Source: Streptomyces cathayae
Lineage (GTDB): Bacteria > Actinomycetota > Actinomycetes > Streptomycetales > Streptomycetaceae
Length of the DNA stretch: 64,000 bases
Direction of reading: 5' to 3'
NCBI RefSeq assembly: GCF_029760955.1
Contig: NZ_CP121682.1
Coordinates: 2,418,001-2,482,000 of the forward strand
Shown: positions 10,058-19,044 of the stretch, piece by piece
Numbering within the stretch: the stretch's first letter is position 1
Layout of the letters: the number at the start of each line of letters is the position of its first letter
Made by a program: the position numbers and the translations under genes
The notes under the pieces: model-generated
Told to the model about the DNA's origin: nothing
Databases searched by the model: none
The model's input: only the letters and a program-made list of their open reading frames with translations

Positions 10058-11056
10058 GTGGAGCGCAGGACGATCGGCGCGACGGCACTCGCGGTGGGGG
10101 CCGTCGGACTCGGGTGCATGCCGATGAGCTGGGCCTACAGCACCTCGCGGCAGCGCGGCGAGGACTCGCTCAGGGCGGTGCACCGGGCACTCGACCTGGG
10201 TTCGACGCTGCTGGACACGGCCGACATGTACGGCCCGTTCACCAACGAGCTGCTGCTGGGGCGGGTGTTGAGGCAGCGGCGCGGTGACGCCTTCGTGTCG
10301 ACGAAGGTCGGTCTGCTGGTGGGCGATCAGCACATCGTGGCCAACGGCCGCCCCGGGTACGTGAGAAGAGCCTGTGACGCGTCCCTGCGGCGGCTCCAGA
10401 CGGACGTCATCGACCTCTACCAGCTGCACCGCGCGGACCCGGAGGTGCCGGTCGAGGAGACCTGGGGCGCGATGGCCGAACTCGTCCAGGCCGGAAAGGT
10501 ACGGGCGTTGGGGCTCTGCGCGGTCGGCGCGCGGTCGGCGCGGCGGCCGGGGGCGCGGCTGCATGACATGACGATCCGGCAGTTGGAGCGGGTGCAGCAG
10601 GTCTTCCCGGTGAGCGCGGTGCAGGCGGAACTGTCGGTGTGGTCGCCGGAGGCGGTGGAGGCGCTGTTGCCGTGGTGCGGGGCACGCGGCGTGGGTTTCC
10701 TGGCCGCGATGCCGCTCGGCAACGGCTTCCTGACCGGCACGCTGACGCCGGGGGAGGGATTCGAGGCGGACGACCTGCGCGCCCGGCACCCGCGCTTCAC
10801 GGCCGAGATGATGGCCGCGAACCAGCCGATCGTGGTCGGCCTGCGCCGTATCGCCCGCCGGCACGGCGCGGACGTCACCCCGGCGCAGGTGGCCCTGGCC
10901 TGGGTGTTGTCCCTGGGCGGGCAGGTGGTCCCGGTGCCGGGCGCCAAGCGGGAGCGGTGGGTCGCCGAGAACGCCGGGGCGGCGGAGCTGCGCCTGACGG
11001 AGACCGACCTGGCGGAGATCGCGGCACTGCCCGCGGCACAGGGATCGTGGGACTGA
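10058..11056 (+). CDS. Aldo/keto reductase
   Basis: NADPH-dependent carbonyl reductase of the AKR superfamily, 332 residues, TIM barrel. Catalytic tetrad residues are visible: Asp and Tyr in LLDTADMYGP (about residues 47-56), Lys in VSTKVG, and the His in DLYQLHRADPEVP. The C-terminal cofactor segment VVPVPGAKRERWVAENAG is typical of the YajO/PLP-reductase-like group. The GTG at 10058 has GGGAGGG about 10 bp upstream. An 18-residue Arg/Gly-rich stretch near residue 160 (VGARSARRPGARLHD) looks like a lineage-specific loop. The physiological substrate is unknown. Confidence 0.88.
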   Translation: MERRTIGATALAVGAVGLGCMPMSWAYSTSRQRGEDSLRAVHRALDLGSTLLDTADMYGPFTNELLLGRVLRQRRGDAFVSTKVGLLVGDQHIVANGRPGYVRRACDASLRRLQTDVIDLYQLHRADPEVPVEETWGAMAELVQAGKVRALGLCAVGARSARRPGARLHDMTIRQLERVQQVFPVSAVQAELSVWSPEAVEALLPWCGARGVGFLAAMPLGNGFLTGTLTPGEGFEADDLRARHPRFTAEMMAANQPIVVGLRRIARRHGADVTPAQVALAWVLSLGGQVVPVPGAKRERWVAENAGAAELRLTETDLAEIAALPAAQGSWD

Positions 11057-11092
11057 GGCAGGTCTGGGGCTGGACTGAGGCAGGTCTGGGGC
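11051..11092. repeat. Tandem duplication after the aldo/keto reductase
   Basis: GACTGAGGCAGGTCTGGGGC occurs twice with a 22-bp period. The first copy includes the stop codon of the aldo/keto reductase. Degenerate further copies of CTGGGGCAGGGGC follow to about 11120. No hairpin is evident, and it looks like slippage-type expansion. Confidence 0.6.
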
Positions 11093-11230
11093 AGGGGCTG
11101 AAACCGGACTGGGGCAGGGGCCGAGCCCGGACCGCGCGGTGATCGGCGGTTCGGACCCGCGTGATCGGGAACCTGTGGGGCGCGAGCGGGGTATGACTGG
11201 GAGAACCTGCCGCGTCGAAGGGACAAGATC

Positions 11231-12385
11231 GTGCATCATCGAGCCGTTACGGCTGTGCTGACCGCCGCGCTTCTGCTGACGGCCGGATGTTCCTCCGGCG
11301 ACGGAGGGGCGCCGGAGGGAGGCGACAGCCCGTCGAGCCGTGCGACGGGGCAGTCCTCGCCCGCGGAGCGCGGCGCCGAGGAGACACCGCCGGCGAAGGG
11401 CTCGGTGAAGGTGCTCCGCACGGTCACCGAGGACCTGAACACCCCCTGGGGTCTCGCGCCCCTGGCCGACGGCGATCTGCTGGTGTCCTCCCGGGACGAG
11501 GCGACGATCACCCGGGTCGACACGGAGACGGGCGAGAAGTCCGAGCTGGGCGAGGTGCCGGGGGTGGCGCCGGGCGGCGAGGGGGGCCTGCTCGGCATCG
11601 CGCTCTCCCCCGAGTTCGCCTCGGACCACATGGTCTACGCCTACTTCACCTCGGCCTCGGACAACCGCATCGTCCGGATGATCTACGACGAGAAGAAGCC
11701 CGCGGGCAAGCAGCTGGGCGCACCCGACACCGTCTTCCGCGGCATCCCCAAGGGGATGGTCCACAACGGCGGCCGGATCGCGTTCGGCCCGGACAAGATG
11801 CTGTACGTGGGCACGGGCGAGAGCGGGGACACCGGGCTCTCCCAGGACAAGGAGTCCCCGGGCGGCAAGATCCTTCGGCTGACCCCGGAGGGTGAGCCGG
11901 CACCGGGCAACCCGTTCCCCGACTCCCCGGTGTACTCGTACGGCCACCGCAATGTGCAGGGCCTGGCCTGGGACGGCAAACAGCGCCTGTTCGCCTCGGA
12001 GTTCGGCCAGAACACCTGGGACGAACTGAACGCGATCAAGCCCGGTGACAACTACGGCTGGCCCGAGGCCGAGGGCTCGTCCGACGACGGCTTCCACGAT
12101 CCGGTGGCCCAGTGGAGGACGGACGAGGCATCCCCCAGCGGCATCGCGTACGCCGAGGGGTCGATCTGGATGGCGGGCCTGCGCGGCGAGCGTTTGTGGC
12201 GGATCCCGCTCAAGGGCACGGAGGTCTCGGCGGAACCGCAGGCCTTCCTCGAGGGTGAGTACGGCCGGCTGCGCACGGTGGCGTCGGCCGGCGGCGACAA
12301 GCTGTGGCTGGTCACCAGCAACACGGACGGCCACCTCACCCCGAAGAAGGGCGACGACCGCATCCTGGAGGTACGGGTGAGCTAG
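11231..12385 (+). CDS. PQQ-dependent sugar dehydrogenase family lipoprotein
   Basis: Six-bladed beta-propeller of the glucose/sorbosone dehydrogenase (GSDH) family, 384 residues, predicted to be anchored outside the membrane. The N-terminus is a lipoprotein signal with lipobox LTAGC (Cys about 19), then a Ser/Gly-rich linker to about residue 55. Family motifs are NTPWGLAPLADG at the first blade, GEGGLLGIALSPEF, MVHNGGRIAFGPDKMLYVGTG (about 175-195, carrying the catalytic His region) and YSYGHRNVQGLAWD. The true cofactor in Streptomyces is unproven. The GTG at 11231 is preceded by GAAGGGACAAGATC. Its stop overlaps the stop of the convergent DUF6191 gene in a CTAG tetranucleotide. Confidence 0.87.
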   Translation: MHHRAVTAVLTAALLLTAGCSSGDGGAPEGGDSPSSRATGQSSPAERGAEETPPAKGSVKVLRTVTEDLNTPWGLAPLADGDLLVSSRDEATITRVDTETGEKSELGEVPGVAPGGEGGLLGIALSPEFASDHMVYAYFTSASDNRIVRMIYDEKKPAGKQLGAPDTVFRGIPKGMVHNGGRIAFGPDKMLYVGTGESGDTGLSQDKESPGGKILRLTPEGEPAPGNPFPDSPVYSYGHRNVQGLAWDGKQRLFASEFGQNTWDELNAIKPGDNYGWPEAEGSSDDGFHDPVAQWRTDEASPSGIAYAEGSIWMAGLRGERLWRIPLKGTEVSAEPQAFLEGEYGRLRTVASAGGDKLWLVTSNTDGHLTPKKGDDRILEVRVS

Positions 12386-12582
12386 GGGCCCTCGTCCGGT
12401 TCCGGTTCCTGTTGCGGTTCGGCCGGTGACGGGCGGACGACGACCTTTCCGGACGCGAGGTCTATCGGGCCGCGTCCGGGGTCGGCGTCACCGACGTCCT
12501 CCCGGGACAGCTCCAGCCGCTTCTGCTCGTCGCGGGTGTGTGTGCGGCCGGGTGCGAACAGTTCCTCGAAGGCGTTGAACAT
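12382..12582 (-). CDS. DUF6191-type small protein
   Basis: 66-residue protein beginning MFNAFEELFAPGRTHTRDEQ, with a Lys/Arg-Glu-rich middle and an acidic Pro/Gln/Glu tail. The N-terminal half matches what I recall of the DUF6191 family, which is widespread in Streptomyces and has no known function. GGGGAG lies 5 bp before the ATG. It is convergent with the sugar dehydrogenase and the two stop codons share four bases. It sits downstream of the LAL regulator in the same orientation, with 37 bp between them. No signal peptide or membrane segment is seen. Confidence 0.75.
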   Translation of the reverse strand: MFNAFEELFAPGRTHTRDEQKRLELSREDVGDADPGRGPIDLASGKVVVRPSPAEPQQEPEPDEGP

Positions 12583-12619
12583 CGCTCCCCTTTCCAGGGC
12601 CGCGTGGGCATGGCACCCA

Positions 12620-15600
12620 TCATCCCGCGGCCTGCCTCTTCCCTGCCGAGGCCGGGAAGAGGCCCAGCCGATGGGCCAGCGCCGCCGCCTCGCCCCGGCC
12701 GGAGACGCCCAGTTTGGCGAGGATGTTGGACACGTGGACGCTGGCCGTCTTCGGCGAGATGAAGAGCTGCTCGGCGATACGGCGGTTGGTGTGGCCGGCG
12801 GCCACCAGGCGCAGGACGTCGCGTTCCCGGCCGGTGAGGCCGAGGGCGTCGGCCGGATCCGTGGACGCCGGGGCGGGCTCCCGAGCGGCGGTGGCCGGGG
12901 CGAGGCGGGCGCGCCGGGCCAGCTGGGCGACCGACCGGGCCAGCGGGGCGGCTCCGAGGTGCTCGGCGACGGCTCCGGACAGCCGCAGCAGCTCCGTGGC
13001 GCGGGCACGCTCGTCCTCGCCCGCCCCGGAGGCGAGCAGCGCCTCGGCGAGCCGGAAGCGGGCCCGCGCGAGGTCGTAGGGCCGCTCCAGCGGTTCCAGC
13101 GCGGCGACGACGGCGGCCCACTCCTCCGGCGCCGGCCGGCCCTCGGCGCGCAGCAGTTCGGCGCGCAGCCATATGTCGTACGCCTGCCATACGGGGACGC
13201 CGGTTGCCAGGGTCTTGGCCGCCGTACGGAGGTGTTCGAGGATCTGGGGGCGGTCCGGTTCAGTCGCCGGGTTGCCGTAGGCGTCGGCTTCGGCGGTCGT
13301 GGCGGCGAGCAGAAGCGGCCAGCCGTAGCGCTGGGTGCCGGGCGGCAGGCCGGTGTCGAGGGCGGTGAGCAGTTCGGCCCGGGCGTCGGGGAGGCGGCCC
13401 TCGGCGGCGGCGATGCCGATGGCGACCGAGGCCATCGGCAGGGAGTACTGCGGCATGGGGTCATGGGTGCCGAAGGAGGCACGGGCGGTGCTCAGATGGC
13501 GTTCGGCCGCAGCCATCTCGCCCCGGCCGAGGGCGAGATGAGCCAGGAGCATCCAGGCTCCGGCCCGCGGTTTGGCGCTCTGTTCCAGGTGCTGGGCGTT
13601 GGCCACGGCCTCGGCTGCCTCGTCCCAGCGGCCGAGGGAGTGGAGGGATTCGGCGAGGTTGCACCACACCCAGCCCTCGGTGTCCAGCAGTCCGAGCCTG
13701 CGGGTCAGCCGGACGCCTTCGCGGAGCAGGCCCACCGCCTCCTCCGAGCGGCCGACGCCTTCGAGGACGGACGGCAGGTTCACATGGCTGCGGCACACCA
13801 CCGTGATCACGTCCAGTTCGGTCGCCCGGTCTTTGACGCCGTACAGCTCGGCGAGGCCGCGGTCGATGTCGCCGGCGTCGACCATGAGGCCGCCGAGGGT
13901 GAGCCGGGCGTTGAGCTCGATGTCGTGGGCACCGACCATGCGCGCGTACTCGACAGCCCGTTCGGCGGCGGCCATGGCTTCCGGGCCCGGTTCGTGCAGC
14001 ATCCACCAGCCGGCGGCCACGGCGAGGACGTCGGCGTGCACCTCGGAGGGAGGCAGGCCGCGCACCAGGTCCTGTGCGGTGCTGAGTTCGGCCCAGCCGT
14101 CACCGCGGGCGAGGGACTGGGTCAGCCGGGAGCGCTGCACCCAGAACCAGGCGGCGCGCAGGGGGTCCGGATCCTCGTCCAGGAGGCGCAGGGCGCGCTT
14201 GGTGATCTTCATGGCGCGTTCACGTTCCCCGCAGAACCGTCCGGCGACGGCGGCCTCGGCCATCAGGTCGAGGTAGCGCAGGGGGGTGGTCTCGGGGTCG
14301 CAGCCGCAGGGAGGGTAGACCTCGGCGTAGTCGAGGGGGCGCAGGGTGGCCCGTATGTCGTCGGGGACGGCGTCCCAGAGCTCCATCGCCCGTTCCAGCA
14401 GGCCCAGTTGCTCGGAGTAGGCATGGCGTCGGCGGGCCTCGACGGAGGCGTCGAGGACGGCGGGCAGCGCTTTGGCCGCGTCGTGGGCGTGGTACCAGTA
14501 GCTGGCCAGGCGCGTCACCCGCTCGTCGGCGGGCACCGGCGTGGGGTCGGCCTCCAGGGCCTCGGCGTAGCGGCGGTTGAGGCGGGAGCGTTCGCCGGGC
14601 AGCAGGTCGTCGCTGACGGCCTCGCGGACCAGGGAGTGGCGGAAGCGGTAGCCGTCGCGCTCGGGCGCGGGCGTGAGGATGCCGGCGTTCACCGTCGAGC
14701 GCAGCGCGTCGAGGAGGTCGTCCTCGGCGAGCCGGGCGACGGCGGACAGCAGCCGGTACTCGACCGTGGAGCCGCCCTCGGCGACGAACCGGACCACCTG
14801 CTGGGCGCTCTCCGGCAGGCGCTCGACCCTGACCAGGAGCAGATCGCGCAGGGAGTCGGTGAGACCGGTGCGGTGGCCCTCGCGGGAGGCGACGGCGAGT
14901 TCCTCGACGAAGAAGGCGTTGCCGTCGGAGCGTTCGAAGATCTCGTCGACGCGGTCCGGTTCGGGTTCCCGGGCGAGGATGCCGGCGATCTGACGGCCGA
15001 CCTCCTCGCGGTTGAAGCGGGGGAGTTCGATGCGGTGGACCGTGCGGAGCCGGTCGAGTTCGGCGAGGAGGGGGCGCAGCGGGTGGCGTCGGTGGATGTC
15101 GTCGGAGCGGTAGGTGGCGAGGACGACGAGACGGCCGGTGCGCAGGGTGCGGAAGAGGTAGGAGAGCAGATGCCGGGTGGAGGCGTCCGCCCAGTGCAGG
15201 TCCTCCAGGGCGAGGACGACGGTGTGCTCGGCGGCGACGCGCTCCAGCAGGCGGGCGGTGAGTTCGAAGAGGCGGGCCATGCCCTGTTCGTCGCGCCGGG
15301 CCTCGGGAGCGACGGTGCCGAGTTCGGGCAGCAGGCGGGCCAGTTCCTCCTCCTGTCCGGCGGCCGCGGCGGCGAGCCGGCCGGGCAGTTCGCGGCGCAG
15401 CCCGCGCAGGGCGGTGGAGAAGGGGGCGAAGGGCAGCCCGTCGGCGCCGATCTCGACGCAGCCGCCGGGCGCGACGACCGCGCCCCGGCGGCGGGCCTCG
15501 GCGGCGAACTCCTCGACGAGGCGGGTCTTCCCGACGCCGGCCTCTCCTCCGATGAGCAGCGCCTGCGGCTCGCCCGCGCCTGCGGTGGCGCGGGCGAGCG

Positions 15601-15790
15601 CGGTGTTCAACGCGTCGAGTTCACCGGCACGGCCGACGAACACGGGACTGACGGTCCTGGTCTCCACAGCCCCGAGCATCGCACGGGGGTCCGACATCGC
15701 GGCACCGGTTTTCACCGAGCGGGGCACCACCGGACGGCGCCCGTCGGCAGCGGGAGCAGGCCGGAGTCCTCTGTTCCGCTCGGTGTTCAC
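12620..15790 (-). CDS. LAL-family ATP-binding LuxR regulator
   Basis: Large ATP-binding LuxR-type transcriptional regulator, 1056 residues. Order: Walker A GGEAGVGKTR (about 81-90), Walker B VVLALEDLHWAD, the rest of a STAND/AAA_16 ATPase module to about 350, a long TPR-like helical region (about 400-950), and a C-terminal LuxR HTH beginning LTGRERDVLRLVAAGHTNRRIAEQL. LAL proteins sense metabolites or partners through the TPR part and activate target promoters, often clustered catabolic or biosynthetic genes; no target is obvious here. The GTG at 15790 is supported by a GTGA overlap with the upstream small gene. ATG 15697 is an alternative. Confidence 0.9.
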   Translation of the reverse strand: MNTERNRGLRPAPAADGRRPVVPRSVKTGAAMSDPRAMLGAVETRTVSPVFVGRAGELDALNTALARATAGAGEPQALLIGGEAGVGKTRLVEEFAAEARRRGAVVAPGGCVEIGADGLPFAPFSTALRGLRRELPGRLAAAAAGQEEELARLLPELGTVAPEARRDEQGMARLFELTARLLERVAAEHTVVLALEDLHWADASTRHLLSYLFRTLRTGRLVVLATYRSDDIHRRHPLRPLLAELDRLRTVHRIELPRFNREEVGRQIAGILAREPEPDRVDEIFERSDGNAFFVEELAVASREGHRTGLTDSLRDLLLVRVERLPESAQQVVRFVAEGGSTVEYRLLSAVARLAEDDLLDALRSTVNAGILTPAPERDGYRFRHSLVREAVSDDLLPGERSRLNRRYAEALEADPTPVPADERVTRLASYWYHAHDAAKALPAVLDASVEARRRHAYSEQLGLLERAMELWDAVPDDIRATLRPLDYAEVYPPCGCDPETTPLRYLDLMAEAAVAGRFCGERERAMKITKRALRLLDEDPDPLRAAWFWVQRSRLTQSLARGDGWAELSTAQDLVRGLPPSEVHADVLAVAAGWWMLHEPGPEAMAAAERAVEYARMVGAHDIELNARLTLGGLMVDAGDIDRGLAELYGVKDRATELDVITVVCRSHVNLPSVLEGVGRSEEAVGLLREGVRLTRRLGLLDTEGWVWCNLAESLHSLGRWDEAAEAVANAQHLEQSAKPRAGAWMLLAHLALGRGEMAAAERHLSTARASFGTHDPMPQYSLPMASVAIGIAAAEGRLPDARAELLTALDTGLPPGTQRYGWPLLLAATTAEADAYGNPATEPDRPQILEHLRTAAKTLATGVPVWQAYDIWLRAELLRAEGRPAPEEWAAVVAALEPLERPYDLARARFRLAEALLASGAGEDERARATELLRLSGAVAEHLGAAPLARSVAQLARRARLAPATAAREPAPASTDPADALGLTGRERDVLRLVAAGHTNRRIAEQLFISPKTASVHVSNILAKLGVSGRGEAAALAHRLGLFPASAGKRQAAG

Positions 15791-15972
15791 ACGGCTCGGG
15801 TGAACCGGTGCCGGCGTGGGCCGCGGCTATGGCTCCCGGGTTCGGCGCCCCGCGCCGCTGCTTTGCGGCGGGCGGCGCGCTCGAGGCGGACGGCCTCGCG
15901 GGCCTGATGCTCCTGCTCGGCCTCGCGGATGAGCTCGGCGGAACGGTACGTGTGGATCTCGTACTCGTACAT
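15787..15972 (-). CDS. Small basic protein translationally coupled to the LAL regulator
   Basis: 61-residue protein beginning MYEYEIHTYRSAELI, then a highly charged helix rich in Arg, Ala and Glu, and a basic tail (GPRRHRFTRAV). It resembles short conserved Streptomyces proteins of unknown function that start MYE-E and end in RHRF. The ATG at 15972 has GAGGGA 7 bp upstream; an in-frame ATG at 16005 would add 11 residues. Its TGA overlaps the LAL GTG in GTGA, a typical coupling arrangement. Function is unknown; a helical partner or nucleic-acid-binding role is only a guess. Confidence 0.65.
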   Translation of the reverse strand: MYEYEIHTYRSAELIREAEQEHQAREAVRLERAARRKAAARGAEPGSHSRGPRRHRFTRAV

Positions 15973-16116
15973 GGTGTGTTCCCTCGGAGAGTGGGTGTCG
16001 GACATCGCTTTCCGCGATGCCTCCACCTTCGTCTCCCAGGCGGGCCGGCCACATCGGAAGAGTTCCGCATCTTCGGCGGCCGTCGGGGCCTTAGACATGC
16101 GGCGGGACACGGGTGA

Positions 16117-16161
16117 GGGGCCTTAGGCCGCCCATGGGGCCCGTGAACGGCCTAAGGCCCC
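16117..16161. terminator. Perfect 14-bp inverted repeat after the GNAT gene
   Basis: GGGGCCTTAGGCCG and CGGCCTAAGGCCCC pair perfectly across 17 bp, about 60 bp past the GNAT stop. It probably terminates the MMPL-GNAT transcript. A further GGGGCCTTAG copy lies at 16085-16094, so a protein-binding role is possible. Confidence 0.55.
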
Positions 16162-16223
16162 GTGATCGCGGTGCGTCCCGGATCCATCCCGGATGCGGCC
16201 CGGACGACTCCGGGGTGCGGGCG

Positions 16224-16790
16224 CTATCGGTCCGCACGGGCGCGGGTCCGCCGCCATTCGGGGGCCAGGACCGACCACACCTCCAGGTCGTGCCGTACGC
16301 CGTGGTGGAGATGGGCCTCGCGGCGCACCCCGTCCCGGGTCATGCCGAGCCGGCGGGCGGTGTTGAGGCTGGACTCGTTGCCGGCGGCGGCGACCCACTC
16401 CACGCGGTGGATGCCGCGCTGTTCGACCGCCCAGTCGATCAGCACCCGCATCGCGCGGGTGACGAGCCCGCGTCCGGTGGCGGCGGGCTCGAGCCAGCAG
16501 CCCACCTCACAGGTGCCGTTCTCGGCGTCGAAGTGGAGGGTGAGCACCCCGCCCACGAGCCTGCCGTCCAGCCACAGGCCGTGCAGCGAGGCCGTGTCGG
16601 CGGCGCGGAGGTCGGCGTACCGCTGGAGCGCCTCCCGCGCGGTGGGCACGTCGGTGGCCCGGGAGCCGAAGGGGACGTACTGGTTGATGAACTCCCGGCC
16701 CCGCTCCAGATGGGCGAGGAACTCCTCCGCGTGCCAGGGCTCCAGGGGGCGCAGTTCGGCTCCGTCGTCACCCAGTCGTATCGCGTACAT
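16224..16790 (-). CDS. GNAT family N-acetyltransferase (RimJ/RimL type)
   Basis: 188-residue acetyl-CoA-dependent acetyltransferase. The N-terminal strand GAELRPLEPWHAEEF is typical of the RimJ/RimL/SpeG branch. The acetyl-CoA pyrophosphate loop appears as CWLEPAATGRGLVTRAM (about residues 100-116), and the conserved Asn in GNESSLNTARRLGM (about 140-153) follows. The substrate could be a ribosomal protein N-terminus, a small amine or a drug; the sequence does not decide. The start at 16790 lies inside the 3' end of the MMPL gene (23-bp overlap), so the two are probably co-transcribed and translationally coupled. Confidence 0.85.
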   Translation of the reverse strand: MYAIRLGDDGAELRPLEPWHAEEFLAHLERGREFINQYVPFGSRATDVPTAREALQRYADLRAADTASLHGLWLDGRLVGGVLTLHFDAENGTCEVGCWLEPAATGRGLVTRAMRVLIDWAVEQRGIHRVEWVAAAGNESSLNTARRLGMTRDGVRREAHLHHGVRHDLEVWSVLAPEWRRTRARADR

Positions 16791-19044
16791 CCCGGTTCCG
16801 CCCCTCCTGCTGCGCGGGCACGGTCGCCACCCCGGCGTCCGTGGTCGTGGCCGTGGCCGTGATCAGCTTTTCATGGGCGGCGCGGGCCTCGGGAGGCTCG
16901 ATGCTGATGCGCGGCAGGATCCGGTCCAGCGAGCGCGGCAGCCACCAGTTGGCCCCGCCGAGCAGATGCATGAGCGCGGGGACCAGCAGGGTCCGCAGCA
17001 CGAAGGCGTCGATGGCGACGGCCACGGCGAGCGCGATGCCGAACATGGCGATCACGCGGTCGCCGGTCAGGACGAAGGCGAGGAAGACCGAGATCATGAT
17101 CACGGCCGCGGAGTTGATCACCCTGCTGGTCTCCGCGAGGCCGACCCGTACCGCGCGCCGGTTGTCACCGGTCTCCAGCCATTCCTCGTACATGCGGCTG
17201 AGGAGGAAGACCTGGTAGTCCATGGAGAGCCCGAAGAGGACCGACACCATGATCACGGGAAGGAAGGGTTCTATGGGGCCCGCGCTGCCGAGGCCGAGCA
17301 GTTCGCTGCCCCAGCCCCACTGGAAGATCGCCACGACCACGCCGAAGGCGCCGGCGACGGCGGCCACGTTCATCGCGGCGGCCTTGAGCGGGATGGCGAT
17401 GGACCGGAAGGCGAGCAGGAGCAGCAGACAGCCCAGGCCGACGACGACGCCCACGAACACGGGCAGCTTGCCGACGATGACGTCGGCGAAGTCGTCGTAG
17501 CCGGCCGTCACCCCACCGACCTGTACATCGAGGGTGGTACCGGTCTCGGCGCGCGGCAGCACGTCCTGGCGCAGCCGGTCGACGAGGTCGCTGGTCTGCT
17601 TCGACTGCGGGGAGGACTCGGGCACCACGGTGAGGTACGCGGTGTCACCGCCGGAGCTGTGGACCACCGGTCCCACGGACGCGATGCCCTCGGTCGCGTT
17701 CAGCGTGGGGCCGAGCCGGTCCAGGGCGAGCCGGTCGGCGGCGCCGTCGACCTCGGTGACGAGGGTGAGGGGGCCGTTGACCCCGGGCCCGAAGCCGTCG
17801 GCAAGGAGGTCGTAGGCCTGGCGGGTGGTGGACGTCTTGGGTGCGTTGCCCTGGTCGGAGGTGCCGAGGTGCAGGGAGAGGGTGGGCAGCGCCAGTACCG
17901 CCATCACGACCAGTGCGAGCGCGCCGAGCAGCCTGGGGTGGCGCTCGACGAAGACCGACCAGCGGGCGGCGAAGCCGGTCGGCAGGTCGGGCTGGGGGCC
18001 GAGTTCCGCCAGTCGGCGCCGCTCGCGGCGGTTGAGCGCGCGCATGCCGATGAACGACAGCAGGGCGGGCAGCAGGGTGATGGAGGCGGCCACGGTCAGC
18101 ACGACGGTGAGTGAGGCCGCGACGGCGACGCCGTTGAGGAAGTTCAGCCGGAGGATCAGCATGCCCAGCAGGGCTATGCACACGGTGGCACCCGCGAACA
18201 CGACCGCGCGTCCGGTGGTGGCGACGGCCTCGGTGGCGGCCTCGGTGACGGACAGCCCGCGCTTCAGTCCGCGCCGGTGCCTGGTCACGATGAACAGCGC
18301 GTAGTCGATGCCGACGCCCAGTCCGATCAGCATGCCGAGCATGGGCGCGAAGTCGGCGACGGTCATCGCGTGCCCGAGCAGCACGATTCCGGCGTAGGCG
18401 GTGCCGACCCCGACCAGCGCGGTGGCGATGGGGAGCAGCGAGGCGGCGAGCGAGCCGAAGGCGAGGAAGAGCACGACGGCGGCGACGGCCACACCGACGA
18501 CCTCGGCGAGGTGCCCCTCGGGGGCCTCGGTCAGTGCGGCGGCGCTGCCGCCCACCTCGACCTGGAGTCCGTCGCTCTCCGCGGTCTGGGCCGCCTCGAG
18601 CACGGCGGCCGCCTCGGCCGGGTCGATGTCCTTGGCCGGGTCGTCGAAGGTGACGGTGGCGTAGGCGGTGCGGCCGTCGGCACTGATCCGGCCGGGGCCC
18701 TGGGCGTCGTACGGGCCGGTCACGGCGGTGACGCCGGGCAGTTCCTCGATCCGGTCCAGGGTGCGGGTCATGGTCTGTTCGACGCCGGGGTCCCGGACGC
18801 TGCCGGACGGGGTGTGCCAGACGAGGGTGTCGCTGTCACCCCCCAGGGCCGGGAAGCCCTCGTGCAGCAGTGTGGCGGCGTGTCCGGACTCGGTGCCGGG
18901 CACGTCGTAGTCGTTCGAGTACGTGGATCCGGTAGCGAAGGCCCCCGCCGCGACCCCGCCGAAGGCGAGGAGCCACAGCAGGACCGTGATCAGACGGCGT
19001 CGGACACACCAGCGTGCGAGGGCTGCCACGAAACGTGCTCCCAT
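16768..19044 (-). CDS. MMPL family RND-type transporter
   Basis: Proton-driven exporter of the MmpL/RND superfamily, 758 residues. The layout is one N-terminal helix (LITVLLWLLAFGGVA), a large external loop, five helices, and then a repeat of the same 1+5 arrangement, giving about 12 helices. The MMPL signature segments GMLIGLGVGIDYALFIV (about residue 215) and VSVLFGLSMDYQVFLLSRM in the second half carry the Asp-Tyr pair of the proton relay. Such proteins export lipids, siderophores or drugs in actinobacteria; the substrate here is unknown. ATG 19044 (MGARFVAALARWC) is preferred over an upstream extension. It overlaps the GNAT gene. Confidence 0.9.
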   Translation of the reverse strand: MGARFVAALARWCVRRRLITVLLWLLAFGGVAAGAFATGSTYSNDYDVPGTESGHAATLLHEGFPALGGDSDTLVWHTPSGSVRDPGVEQTMTRTLDRIEELPGVTAVTGPYDAQGPGRISADGRTAYATVTFDDPAKDIDPAEAAAVLEAAQTAESDGLQVEVGGSAAALTEAPEGHLAEVVGVAVAAVVLFLAFGSLAASLLPIATALVGVGTAYAGIVLLGHAMTVADFAPMLGMLIGLGVGIDYALFIVTRHRRGLKRGLSVTEAATEAVATTGRAVVFAGATVCIALLGMLILRLNFLNGVAVAASLTVVLTVAASITLLPALLSFIGMRALNRRERRRLAELGPQPDLPTGFAARWSVFVERHPRLLGALALVVMAVLALPTLSLHLGTSDQGNAPKTSTTRQAYDLLADGFGPGVNGPLTLVTEVDGAADRLALDRLGPTLNATEGIASVGPVVHSSGGDTAYLTVVPESSPQSKQTSDLVDRLRQDVLPRAETGTTLDVQVGGVTAGYDDFADVIVGKLPVFVGVVVGLGCLLLLLAFRSIAIPLKAAAMNVAAVAGAFGVVVAIFQWGWGSELLGLGSAGPIEPFLPVIMVSVLFGLSMDYQVFLLSRMYEEWLETGDNRRAVRVGLAETSRVINSAAVIMISVFLAFVLTGDRVIAMFGIALAVAVAIDAFVLRTLLVPALMHLLGGANWWLPRSLDRILPRISIEPPEARAAHEKLITATATTTDAGVATVPAQQEGRNRDVRDTTG

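Noticed and set aside
12536..15907. 1123-codon plus-strand open frame opposite the LAL regulator
   Set aside because: It mirrors the LAL gene, whose Walker and HTH motifs are clear. The antisense product has no recognisable domain or ribosome-binding site.
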